This document shows, piece by piece, positions 1 through 9,091 of a DNA stretch of 64,000 bases. The notes beneath the pieces were generated by a model. The model ran no database searches and had not been told where the DNA came from. It worked only from the letters and a program-made list of their open reading frames with translations. Source of the DNA: Mariniflexile jejuense (GTDB lineage: Bacteria > Bacteroidota > Bacteroidia > Flavobacteriales > Flavobacteriaceae); contig NZ_JBHTJI010000001.1 in the NCBI RefSeq assembly GCF_042675665.1, positions 1,240,001 to 1,304,000 on the forward strand, in the 5' to 3' direction. The number at the start of each line of letters is the position of its first letter. The stretch's first letter is position 1. Both the position numbers and the translations under genes were made by a program.

Positions 1-1610
1 ATTTGATTGTTAAAACTATTATAATCATCATCAACTTCATCATAATCATAAATAGATTTTTCGTCTTTTTGTGAATTTACTGTTGCACTATACCTTGGAA
101 TCATTATTAAACCTGGCAACAATTCTTTATTCCATCTTGCGCTTAAATTAATTCTAGCTCCTGAATTATTAGTGTTTGAAATTTGGTCTTGAATAACTTC
201 GGTATTTGTGTTTAATAATTCGTTTTTAGAATAACTTGAACTTTCACCATCTTGTTTATCAAAAGTGGTGTTAAGTCCTATATAAAAATAATCTCTTCGT
301 TTTCCTGTACGGGATATAACACTAAATTCATTATTAAAATCGTAATTCGTACTGTTTGAATTACTTCTGGAGAAATAATTACTAACAGCATCGCCATTGG
401 CATATTCAGATGCTCTTGTAACGGTTGAAAACGAATCGTTGCTAGACGTGTTGAAATTAGTTTTGTTAGCTATTTGAACATTGTTTCTTGCTTTGTCGTT
501 TTTTGGCTTTACTAGAAATTTTAAATCGGAACCTACTTCGTGTTTATCAGAATCATTAAAACCACTACTTGTAGCATTTGTTATGTAATTTAAATCTGGT
601 AGAAAATTTTCTGTATAACTTTTTTGCGCTCTGTCGTTATTTTGGCTACTGTAGGTATAATTTCCGTTTATTTGAGTTTCATTCCATTTGCCTTTTGAAA
701 AATTGGCACCTATAAAATCAGATTCAATATAACCATTACTAGAATCTGCATCGGGCAAGGCATTAAAACCTCTAGACATATTTATATTGTTAGTTCCCAT
801 AATAAGCCCTAACTGTTTACCATCAACAAGTTGAAATAGATTGGCGTTTGCTTGGTATTTTTCATCGGTACCGTAGCCTAGATTTACATCGCCAAAATAT
901 GCTTTGTTCTGTCCTTTTTTTATTTTTAGGTTAATTTCTTTTGTTCCAGAATCCGATTCTTCACCTGTAAACTTTTGCATATCGGTTTTATAATCGGTAA
1001 CCTGTACTTTGCTTACTGCATTGCTAGGAATATTTTTTAAAGCTATTTGCCCATTTTTTTCACCAAAAAATCGCATACCATCTACATTAATGGCTTCAAC
1101 CGTTACGCCATTAACCGTTATAACACCGTCTAAATCAATTTCAACACCTGGTAGTTTTTTTAGTAAATCTTCAACCTTATCATTTGGCATGGTTTTAAAA
1201 CTATCAGCATTATATTCAATAGTGTCTTTTTTAATTAAAATTGGAGGTGCTTTAGCTATAATACTTACAACATTTAACTCCTCAACTAAGTCTTCTAAAG
1301 TAAGATTGCCTAAGTTTAGTTGTTTTCCGCTAGGTACATCTATAATTTTTCTGAATGGTTTATAGCCCATATAGGCAATATTGAAAATGGCTTTTGAATC
1401 TGTTTCGGTATTTACTTGTATTGAAAATTCGCCACTTTTATTAGTAATACCATAAGCTATTGGAATACTATCCTTTATACTTTGAAGGTATACAGTTGCT
1501 CCTTCTAAAATAACGGCATTAGGGTCTTTTACAACACCTTCTAAGGTAAATTTTTGAGCAAATAATGATGTAGATAGGCAAATAAGTATTATAAATACTA
1601 GATTTTTCAA
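1..1610 (-). CDS. Outer-membrane beta-barrel receptor (TonB-receptor-like), 3' end cut by window
   Basis: Reading leftward from a TTG at 1610, the frame stays open to the window edge, giving about 536 residues of a longer protein. It begins with a signal peptide ending LFAQ, then a carboxypeptidase-D regulatory-like beta-sandwich (about residues 20-100), then a plug-like stretch containing the phrase LLKKLPGVEIDLDG, and then alternating barrel strands rich in N, S and Y. This is the usual plan of flavobacterial outer-membrane beta-barrel family proteins, which resemble TonB-dependent receptors. No in-frame ATG precedes the signal peptide and a TAA lies ten codons upstream of the TTG, so the TTG start is well supported. 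The substrate is unknown. Confidence 0.85.
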   Translation of the reverse strand, partial: MKNLVFIILICLSTSLFAQKFTLEGVVKDPNAVILEGATVYLQSIKDSIPIAYGITNKSGEFSIQVNTETDSKAIFNIAYMGYKPFRKIIDVPSGKQLNLGNLTLEDLVEELNVVSIIAKAPPILIKKDTIEYNADSFKTMPNDKVEDLLKKLPGVEIDLDGVITVNGVTVEAINVDGMRFFGEKNGQIALKNIPSNAVSKVQVTDYKTDMQKFTGEESDSGTKEINLKIKKGQNKAYFGDVNLGYGTDEKYQANANLFQLVDGKQLGLIMGTNNINMSRGFNALPDADSSNGYIESDFIGANFSKGKWNETQINGNYTYSSQNNDRAQKSYTENFLPDLNYITNATSSGFNDSDKHEVGSDLKFLVKPKNDKARNNVQIANKTNFNTSSNDSFSTVTRASEYANGDAVSNYFSRSNSNSTNYDFNNEFSVISRTGKRRDYFYIGLNTTFDKQDGESSSYSKNELLNTNTEVIQDQISNTNNSGARINLSARWNKELLPGLIMIPRYSATVNSQKDEKSIYDYDEVDDDYNSFNNQ

Positions 1611-1697
1611 AGTGTTACTTTTAGTTAGGTTATGCTTTTAGACCACATAACACAGCCAAAGTTTAATTGACAAACGTTAAAAAAAACTTAAAACCTA

Positions 1698-4121
1698 CTA
1701 TAACTTTATTTGCAATGTTGTGTACCAATTTCTTGGCGCTGATGGAATAATACCTGGTCCTGGATAACCTGTTGCGCGTCTAGTAAAGTAAGCGTTATCT
1801 AAAACATTGTTAATGCCTGTTTCTAACTTAAACTGTTTATAGGTGTAAGCTAATGAAATATCTAGCACATCATAACTTGGTATGGCACCAATAACACCGC
1901 TTAAGTTTGCCGATACCGAATTGGTAGCATCGGTATATTGCTGAGACAAATACGTGTATTGTATGCTTGAAGCCATATTTTTATACCCAAATTTTACTCC
2001 TGTTTTTAAGTTAACATCTGGTACAAATTCTACTTTATTTCCTTTTACACCAACCTGCTGCGAAGTGGTATATTTTGAACTGATAAACGATGTATTAATA
2101 AAGTAATTAAAGCTAAAATAGTTACTTAAACCTACTATTTTTTTTAGGTTGAAATCGAATAACGATTCTACACCATACATTACGGCATCGCCTACATTAC
2201 CACGTTCACTAATAATTCGGTTATCGTTTAATACTTTTTGAACAAAACCAATACGTCCATTGTAAAACAACCCAAAAACACCTAAATCGTAAGACACAAT
2301 GCTTTGGTAGTTACCTCTTATACCTAAATCGGCAGTAAAACCTTTTTCATCAGTAATATCTGGGTTAATTGCAAAAGCAGGATTGTTAATATTAATATCG
2401 GAAAATGTTACCGAACGGTAGTTTTGCGACACGTTACCATAAACTTCAAAACCCGTTGTAGGTTTATAGCTTAGGCCTAAACCTAGCAATACAAAAGAAC
2501 GGTCAAAATCCTGATTATCTTCTACAGTTTCTTCAAAAATAACATTACCAGCTGCATCGGTTCTTATGTTTTTATAAAATCCTTCACTTTGGGTTCTAAT
2601 ATATTCAAAACGAAACCCTGGGGTAACAGAAAATTTATTGTTTACATAAAAAATATTTTCTCCAAAAACGGCCACGTTAAAATTAGGCAAATCGAATTTA
2701 GATTGACTTGGGTAATTGGGAAACTCATCGTTATAAAAGCTAAAATCTGGATCAATACCGTCGCTTCCCGGACCTTGTTGCTGGAAATTATCAGCTTTGT
2801 ACAATTTAGCACCAATTAAAAAAGTAGCATCTTTTTGGGCAACTTCATACTTACTTAGCAATCTGGTTTCAAAACCAAAATTTTTAAACTCGCCTTTTAT
2901 TAAATCGCGTTCGTTACCAGGGTCAATTTGGTCTACACGATTGGTTCTAAACCCTAACGCATCGCGAGACGCATTAAGTCCAAAAAAGTTGAAAGTAAAA
3001 TTGGTGTTTTCTGAAAATTGATGCGCTAAATTTATATTATAAAGAAACCAATCTATTTGAAACCAATTGCGCTCACGATTACTTTGGTAAGGGTCATCAT
3101 AAAACATTTGGTCTGTTAATCCGCCTCCTTGTTGCGCCAAATAACGCAAATATGTAACATCGGTTGTAACTTTTGTTTTATCATTAAACTGATATCCGAT
3201 TTGGGTAAACACATTTTTCGATTCAAATTCAGAATTTGGCCTAAACCCGTCGCCCATTTTATAATTAAAATAAGAATAATAGCTAAACTTATTTTTTGTG
3301 CCTCCTAAACTTGTAAAGTTAGTATATAACCCGTTGCTTCCTAAAGTGTTTCTAGTTATTAACTCGATAGGTTTATTTGGATTTGGCTCTTTCATTTTAA
3401 AATTGATAAGACCTCCAAATTGGGTACCATATTGTAATGAAGCAGCACCACGAATTACCTGAATTTCCTTTAAACCTTCGGATGCTGGTGTATAGTAACT
3501 TTCTGGATATCCTAAAACATCGGCACTAATATCGTACCCATTTTGTCTGGTATTAAAATTGGCTGTTCTGTTAGGATCTAATCCACGACCACCAATATTT
3601 AGTTGTAAGCCAGCATCGTCATTTTGATAAATATTTAAACCAGCTACTTGACTGTACAATTGACGCGCATTATTTGCTGCTAAATTAGCCATAGATTGGT
3701 CTACTAAAACCACTTCGGTTTTTTTACCTGCATATATAGCGGTACCTTCAACATCTTTTAACCTAGATAATTCGAAAACTCTTTTTCTTCTTGAAGTAAT
3801 TTCAACTTCCGATAAGCTTACCGACATTTCATTTAAAACCGCATTTACTTGGGTTGAAGTTGTTAAAGATAATGCTACCTCTTTCACTTCAAATTCATAA
3901 GAAAAAAATACGATAGTGATACTTTTTTTATCAGTTTCAAACTCATAATATCCTTTAGCATTGGTTGTGGCTTTTAAACCCGAAACTTTATCGTAAACCT
4001 CTACTTGCTTGATTGGTTGATTGGTTTTGGCACTCGTAACAATACCCGAAATTTTGTATTGTGCATGCCCTAGAATGCTTAAAAAAAGCATTAAAATGAT
4101 GTTATAATCCTTTAATCTCAT
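1698..4121 (-). CDS. TonB-dependent outer-membrane receptor, FecA-like
   Basis: A complete 807-residue protein. A signal peptide ends at GHA (residue 20), followed by a carboxypeptidase-like regulatory domain (about 23-100), a plug domain (about 130-245, with the IQVIRGAASLQYG box) and a C-terminal beta-barrel ending in TTLQIKL. It should import a ligand across the outer membrane with energy from TonB-ExbBD. Its start lies 20 nt inside the end of the HTTM gene, so the two are translationally coupled. The neighbouring imelysin and DUF4856 lipoproteins point to iron or another metal complex as ligand, which is an inference from context. Confidence 0.92.
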   Translation of the reverse strand: MRLKDYNIILMLFLSILGHAQYKISGIVTSAKTNQPIKQVEVYDKVSGLKATTNAKGYYEFETDKKSITIVFFSYEFEVKEVALSLTTSTQVNAVLNEMSVSLSEVEITSRRKRVFELSRLKDVEGTAIYAGKKTEVVLVDQSMANLAANNARQLYSQVAGLNIYQNDDAGLQLNIGGRGLDPNRTANFNTRQNGYDISADVLGYPESYYTPASEGLKEIQVIRGAASLQYGTQFGGLINFKMKEPNPNKPIELITRNTLGSNGLYTNFTSLGGTKNKFSYYSYFNYKMGDGFRPNSEFESKNVFTQIGYQFNDKTKVTTDVTYLRYLAQQGGGLTDQMFYDDPYQSNRERNWFQIDWFLYNINLAHQFSENTNFTFNFFGLNASRDALGFRTNRVDQIDPGNERDLIKGEFKNFGFETRLLSKYEVAQKDATFLIGAKLYKADNFQQQGPGSDGIDPDFSFYNDEFPNYPSQSKFDLPNFNVAVFGENIFYVNNKFSVTPGFRFEYIRTQSEGFYKNIRTDAAGNVIFEETVEDNQDFDRSFVLLGLGLSYKPTTGFEVYGNVSQNYRSVTFSDININNPAFAINPDITDEKGFTADLGIRGNYQSIVSYDLGVFGLFYNGRIGFVQKVLNDNRIISERGNVGDAVMYGVESLFDFNLKKIVGLSNYFSFNYFINTSFISSKYTTSQQVGVKGNKVEFVPDVNLKTGVKFGYKNMASSIQYTYLSQQYTDATNSVSANLSGVIGAIPSYDVLDISLAYTYKQFKLETGINNVLDNAYFTRRATGYPGPGIIPSAPRNWYTTLQIKL

Positions 4122-5469
4122 CGTTAAATGGTAAAATCCACGTTTTATGGCGGAATGATTCTTTTTCTTTATATAAATTGACAGAGGTATTTACATATGG
4201 TTGACTTAAACGCCCGTTTAAAGCTACGTAACTTTCGGCAAATACCTGTACATTTTTATGCCCTTGTGAGGTAAAATGATCTCCTAAAAAATGGGCGTAC
4301 TCTAAAATAAAATCGGGTTGAAAACTCATTTGTTTTTCTTGAAAAGAGGTTAAAAAATCGGAATTTCTAACTACAAACTTAGTACCTTTTTTAGCGTCTT
4401 TAATTGTAAAGGTAGTATATCCTGCCTTCTCCATAAGCATCACACGCCAAGAAAAGCGATAACCCTCTTCTGTCCAAAATAATTCGCCCGGATATAGTAA
4501 ATATCGAAATGGAAACACCAATTGAATAACAAAAAACAATGTTATAATTGGTATGACTATTTTACGGTTTCTAAAGTTATATTTTTCGCTAGCTATAACT
4601 CGAGTAGATACTTTGAATGATAAAAGCCTGAAGAAATTTTTTATAAAATCGATGATTTTTTGATGAAATTTAGCATCGAAAAATATTAACGTAGACACTA
4701 TCATGATGAACGGAAACATGCCTATTGGAAATAATACTCGGGTAAATACGTGAAAAAACACAACCAGCGCAAATGCAACCCAGCGTGTTTTTCTGTACAA
4801 CAATAAAAACGGAATACTTAAATCGTAAATCATACCACTCCAACTCATGGCATAATGAAACCACTCTTGTTGCATGATATCGCCTAAAAAGGGCAAATCG
4901 TATTTTGATGGTAACCAAATTTTTAAAGGCATGGCTTTAAATAACCAATCGGAATTAATCTTGGCTAACCCCGCATAAAAATAAACAATTCCTAAAAGTA
5001 GTTTTACACTATCAATCGTCCATTTAGGAATGGTTTTAAAACTTGACTTTTTGAAGATATTATCAACCGAAAAATAGGCATTAGCTGGTAAAAATATCAT
5101 TAAAAAACTCAATAAACTTATAAAGTAATAATGGTTTAAATAGGTGGTTTTATCCATTAATTCTATATAAGTAAAACTTAAAAAGAAGGTAATAATTGCC
5201 ATTTTGTATTTAAACCCCAAGGCAACACAACAGGCAGCGATGGCACAAACTACAAACAATAAATAAGTGTAATTACCAAAGGGTTTTACCCACTCAAACC
5301 CATAATACGTAAAATGAAATTTAGGTTTTAAATATAAGGTTTCAATCCATCCATTAGCCCAAAACCTAACAATACTTATCAGCATCATACTACCAAAAAG
5401 GATTCTAAACACCGCTAAAGGTGCCGCACTTTTATAGCTATTTAAGTATGTTTTACAATTGAAACCCAT
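4102..5469 (-). CDS. HTTM-domain membrane protein (vitamin K gamma-carboxylase-like)
   Basis: The protein has 455 residues. About the first 280 contain several hydrophobic helices and match the HTTM plan (horizontally transferred transmembrane domain), the module shared with vitamin K-dependent gamma-glutamyl carboxylase. The C-terminal part, after a final membrane helix near residues 308-325, is soluble and probably extracytoplasmic. No biochemical role can be read from the sequence. It sits between an imelysin lipoprotein and a TonB-dependent receptor and overlaps the receptor start, so it probably serves the same uptake locus. A protein-modifying role is possible but unproven. Confidence 0.8.
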   Translation of the reverse strand: MGFNCKTYLNSYKSAAPLAVFRILFGSMMLISIVRFWANGWIETLYLKPKFHFTYYGFEWVKPFGNYTYLLFVVCAIAACCVALGFKYKMAIITFFLSFTYIELMDKTTYLNHYYFISLLSFLMIFLPANAYFSVDNIFKKSSFKTIPKWTIDSVKLLLGIVYFYAGLAKINSDWLFKAMPLKIWLPSKYDLPFLGDIMQQEWFHYAMSWSGMIYDLSIPFLLLYRKTRWVAFALVVFFHVFTRVLFPIGMFPFIMIVSTLIFFDAKFHQKIIDFIKNFFRLLSFKVSTRVIASEKYNFRNRKIVIPIITLFFVIQLVFPFRYLLYPGELFWTEEGYRFSWRVMLMEKAGYTTFTIKDAKKGTKFVVRNSDFLTSFQEKQMSFQPDFILEYAHFLGDHFTSQGHKNVQVFAESYVALNGRLSQPYVNTSVNLYKEKESFRHKTWILPFNDEIKGL

Positions 5470-5477
5470 ATAAAATG

Positions 5478-5509
5478 AAAAAGATTCCCCAACGTGTAGA
5501 GAATCTTTT
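5478..5509 (-). terminator. Inverted repeat between imelysin and HTTM genes (weak terminator or attenuator)
   Basis: AAAAGATTC and GAATCTTTT form a 9-bp stem around a 13-nt loop, with a T-rich tail on the minus strand. It lies immediately before the HTTM start, so it may cut down read-through from the imelysin gene instead of ending the operon. Confidence 0.45.
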
Positions 5510-5531
5510 AAGGTGTTATTTTCTTATATTA

Positions 5532-6653
5532 TTAATCGCCATCAGCATCAATATAATCAACACTAATATTGAAGGCTTGTACCATATCTACTTTAAATAA
5601 TACCACTGCTTTTTGAAGCTCATCATAAGCCAAAGTCATTTTAGTATTATCAGTATTTATTTGACTACTAAAATTAGCATTTAAATCTTGTATTTTAGTT
5701 CGGGCTAAATTTAACTGGTTATTAATTAAAGTGCTTAAGTCTGTACCTCCTTTTGCAATATTTAAATAATCTAAATAGGTTTTAAAACTTGCTCCTGTAG
5801 TACCAGCATCATTATACGCTTTACCATTGAAGAAATTTTGAACCGCATTCATCGATTCTAAAATTAATATTTTAGACACATTTTTGTTATAGTATCCTTC
5901 TACTTTTTCTGGCAATGGTGTTGTAGAAAAAACACCTGCTGGAATTCCAACTTTATTTGCTCTCACACCTTTTTCGTAGTAATAAATAAAATCGTTAGCC
6001 AATTTATTAGTTGCACTGGTAGCTGTATTGGTAGTACTATTAACAAAGGTCGTTCTGTAACCCGATGTCCAATCGGTTAAAACAGCTTGTGTTTGCGATT
6101 TCATTTGGTTTACTAAATCAGACACATAGGTTTTATAGCCACTTGCATTAGCATTGGTAGTATAAACATTTAAAATAGCAGCATCACCAGAAGCAACACC
6201 ATACAGCAAATAATCAAGAGCAGGAAAACCAACGGCATCATTGTTATTTGCATGAGTTAAATCATAAGTACCATTAGCTATGTTGGCTTCAATATCGGCT
6301 ACCGTTGTTGGGTATACATTCATTTGGTACACATAGTTGGTAGCTTCCGCTTTACCTATATTAAACATTTCTGCATATTGCCATACTTTATAAGCGTTAA
6401 GCCATGCCAAACGAAACGCCTCTAAATTGGTTTGGTTTGGTGTAGCAACAAATGTGTTTTTAGCTGTTACTAAAGCATCTAATTGGGTGTTTAAATCTTG
6501 AAAAACAGGAATAATGATATTATCAGCCCAATTTATTAACATGGTTTGTCTATCAAAATTATCTTTTGTTTTATTATCGCCATCACCATCAGAACTACTG
6601 CAGGCAAACATCATGACCATTAAAACAACTATTGTAATGCCTTTTTTTATCAT
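5532..6653 (-). CDS. Imelysin (M75/IrpA-like) lipoprotein
   Basis: A 373-residue predicted lipoprotein with lipobox MFAC (Cys18), followed by an acidic S/D/G/N-rich stretch like the surface-export signals of flavobacterial lipoproteins. The rest is helical and matches the imelysin family, including the W-x3-AYKVWQ stretch near residues 84-91. The family GxHxxE motif is replaced here by GFPALD (142-147), so the usual His and Glu are missing. Imelysins are linked to iron uptake and were first described as peptidases. Placement between DUF4856 and HTTM-TonB receptor genes supports a metal-uptake role, while peptidase activity seems unlikely. Confidence 0.85.
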   Translation of the reverse strand: MIKKGITIVVLMVMMFACSSSDGDGDNKTKDNFDRQTMLINWADNIIIPVFQDLNTQLDALVTAKNTFVATPNQTNLEAFRLAWLNAYKVWQYAEMFNIGKAEATNYVYQMNVYPTTVADIEANIANGTYDLTHANNNDAVGFPALDYLLYGVASGDAAILNVYTTNANASGYKTYVSDLVNQMKSQTQAVLTDWTSGYRTTFVNSTTNTATSATNKLANDFIYYYEKGVRANKVGIPAGVFSTTPLPEKVEGYYNKNVSKILILESMNAVQNFFNGKAYNDAGTTGASFKTYLDYLNIAKGGTDLSTLINNQLNLARTKIQDLNANFSSQINTDNTKMTLAYDELQKAVVLFKVDMVQAFNISVDYIDADGD

Positions 6654-6677
6654 ATCTATGAATTTTCAAAATTTTTG

Positions 6678-6725
6678 CAAATATATAAAGCAGATGGGAT
6701 TATTTTGGTAATTCCACCTGCTTTA
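6678..6725 (-). promoter_or_regulatory. Long hairpin followed by TATATTTG box before the imelysin gene
   Basis: TAAAGCAG (6686-6693) pairs with CTGCTTTA (6718-6725), and the stem continues through ATTA/TAAT with one mismatch. On the minus strand this hairpin is followed at once by TATATTTG (6678-6685), a flavobacterial -7-like box. No TTG is seen at the usual -33 distance. It could end the DUF4856 transcript, restart transcription, or set the ratio of the two lipoproteins. Confidence 0.4.
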
Positions 6726-6753
6726 TTGCGTTTAATATATGAATTTATCTGTA

Positions 6754-7950
6754 TTATTCAACCGTTGCAGCTTGAGCAGTGGTGAAACCAAATTTTGCCG
6801 CAATAGCATCAGATACACTATCGATGGTTGTTGCAGTTACATCCCAAAAACCATTACCTGCCATTAATTGTGATAAATAACCTTCAACTTCGGTTTTTGT
6901 TACATATGGTTGAGTTGAATTTGGCTTTCTTGTAAATTGTAAACTGTAAATAAAACCATAAGCTTCAGATAACGCATGAAATGCTCTGGCATTATCAACA
7001 CCTAAATTAGCTTTTGATGCTTGTAAATAAAATACACCTCTTACTGCTGGAATTTTTGATAAATTCTCTTTAATAATTTCAGCTTGAGCATTGCGAACTT
7101 TGTAGTTTTTAGCAACAATAGCAGCTCTACCTAGCTTGAAGGCGTTATAAACATCATCATCAATTGTTGCAAAATCAGAATCGGCCGAAACTCTTTCTAT
7201 ATATTCGCTTAAAAACTGGTCGGCATCTAAAACTGGTACAGCAGGGTCTACTTCACTACCATATAAATAACCATAAGCTTCATCCCATTTATGTTCCATA
7301 GATGTATAACTTTTACCAGATTCTAAAACGCCATTGTTATTATCAGCCTTATTAGTTCCTGCATCTAAAACAGCTTGACTTAAGTAATTATTTAAAATTT
7401 GGTCTAACATTAAAGCACCAATTAACCCTTTAGCTAAGGCTTGGTTATACTCTAAACCTTTAGCATTAATGTAACGAATGGTACCACCACCACTTTGTTG
7501 TAATTGTCCTGCATTACCAGCAGTTGCAACGGTATTCCATTTAGGAAACACATTGGTAACTTGTGAAGCTATCCAACCATCAAAATCTGCTTTAATAGCA
7601 TTAGCTGCTGTAGTATTTGAAGCAAAAAAATCGGTTGAAGCTGCTGTTTTACTACGTACATTTTTATCAGAAGCATTTAAATTAGCATCGGTAAAATCTG
7701 CATTACCTTGCGCATGAGTAAACATACCATCTAATTGTGCTTGTGTTTTTGTATTATCTTTTAAAGCATTTACTAAAGCATCGGCCATAGCTATTCTAGT
7801 AGTTTGACCACTAAAATCGACTGTTGATGCGTTATTACGTGTAAATGCATAAGTTTCTGGAGTTTCAATTGGATTTGAATTATCATCATCATTTGAACAT
7901 GAAGTGAATAAGATTGCAGCTACAGCTACGATTGATAAAATTCTTGTCAT
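6754..7950 (-). CDS. DUF4856 domain lipoprotein
   Basis: A 398-residue protein with lipobox FTSC (Cys18) followed by SNDDD, an acidic tail compatible with export to the cell surface. The remainder fits DUF4856, a Bacteroidota family of unknown biochemical function that recurs next to imelysin genes; this match is from memory of the family. It is the first gene of the minus-strand series DUF4856, imelysin, HTTM, TonB-dependent receptor. A ligand-binding partner of the imelysin or receptor is a reasonable guess, but no catalytic motif was recognised. Confidence 0.82.
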   Translation of the reverse strand: MTRILSIVAVAAILFTSCSNDDDNSNPIETPETYAFTRNNASTVDFSGQTTRIAMADALVNALKDNTKTQAQLDGMFTHAQGNADFTDANLNASDKNVRSKTAASTDFFASNTTAANAIKADFDGWIASQVTNVFPKWNTVATAGNAGQLQQSGGGTIRYINAKGLEYNQALAKGLIGALMLDQILNNYLSQAVLDAGTNKADNNNGVLESGKSYTSMEHKWDEAYGYLYGSEVDPAVPVLDADQFLSEYIERVSADSDFATIDDDVYNAFKLGRAAIVAKNYKVRNAQAEIIKENLSKIPAVRGVFYLQASKANLGVDNARAFHALSEAYGFIYSLQFTRKPNSTQPYVTKTEVEGYLSQLMAGNGFWDVTATTIDSVSDAIAAKFGFTTAQAATVE

Positions 7951-8091
7951 TTTTTGTTTTATTTAGACTTGATACAAATAGTAAGTTAATTTTTGTGCAA
8001 AAATAATACACTAAATGACATATCCAAAGTTTATTTAGATTTATTTAAAATAATAATCGTAAAAAAAAATGATTGTTACTATTATATAAAA

Positions 8092-8955
8092 TTAATGATA
8101 AACTCTAAAAATTTTAGATGCCTCGTTATGTGCACTCTCAAAACTAAGTGCATTAAGGTTGTTATTTTTTTGCGAAGTAAAGTATGATAATAACTTTTCT
8201 GTAGGCATGTTTCCTGTTAATTCGTCTTTTGCCATTGGGCAACCACCAAAACCTTGAATAGCACCATCAAAACGCGTACAACCAGCTTTATAGGCAGCAT
8301 CAACTTTTTCAAACCACGATGTTGGTGTAGTATGTAAATGTGCGCCAAACTCGATATGGGTATATTTAGGTATTAAATTTGAAAACAAATAATTAATACT
8401 TTCTGGATTTGAGCTTCCTGTAGTATCACTTAACGAAATGATTTTAACACCCATAGTGCTTAAACGCTCTGTCCACTCGCCTACTATATCAACGTTCCAT
8501 GGATCGCCATAAGGGTTTCCAAAGCCCATAGAAATGTATACAACTACTTCTTTATTCGTTTTGTTGGCAGTTTCTAAAATTTCAGAAAGTGTTATAACAG
8601 ATTGTGCAATAGTTTTGTGCGTATTACGCATTTGAAAATTCTCTGAAATTGAAAATGGATAGCCTAAATAATCAATTGCTGTATGTTTACAAGCATCTTC
8701 TGCGCCTCGTGTATTTGCAATAATAGCTAATAGTTTACTTGTGGTTTTACTTAAATCTAACCTAGACAATACCTCGGCAGTATCAACCATTTGCGGAATG
8801 GCTTTTGGCGATACAAAACTTCCAAAATCAATTGTATCAAAACCTACACGTAATAAAGATTGTATATACTGTACCTTTTTCTCGGTAGGTATAAATTCTT
8901 TGATGCCTTGCATAGCATCTCGTGGGCATTCTATGATTTTTATTGGATCAAGCAT
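8092..8955 (-). CDS. Hydroxymethylglutaryl-CoA lyase
   Basis: A 287-residue TIM-barrel enzyme that splits HMG-CoA into acetyl-CoA and acetoacetate, the last step of leucine degradation. The catalytic residues of the family can be placed: Arg12-Asp13 in ECPRDAMQG, the metal ligands His206 and His208 in GAHLHT, the active-site Cys239 in GFGGCP, and Asn249. The length is close to that of bacterial homologues. The gene stands alone, transcribed away from the T9SS genes, with no other leucine-catabolism genes nearby. Confidence 0.93.
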   Translation of the reverse strand: MLDPIKIIECPRDAMQGIKEFIPTEKKVQYIQSLLRVGFDTIDFGSFVSPKAIPQMVDTAEVLSRLDLSKTTSKLLAIIANTRGAEDACKHTAIDYLGYPFSISENFQMRNTHKTIAQSVITLSEILETANKTNKEVVVYISMGFGNPYGDPWNVDIVGEWTERLSTMGVKIISLSDTTGSSNPESINYLFSNLIPKYTHIEFGAHLHTTPTSWFEKVDAAYKAGCTRFDGAIQGFGGCPMAKDELTGNMPTEKLLSYFTSQKNNNLNALSFESAHNEASKIFRVYH

Positions 8956-9091
8956 TTTTAGTTTTAAAAACGAGGTTAAAAATACTATTATTTTTATTAA
9001 AGCCTATTCAAAAATTCTTGCTAATTAAAACTTCTTTTGTAAGCTTTTTTTTAAACTGTCGACTTAAAAGTAACTAATATCAAATCTTGCT

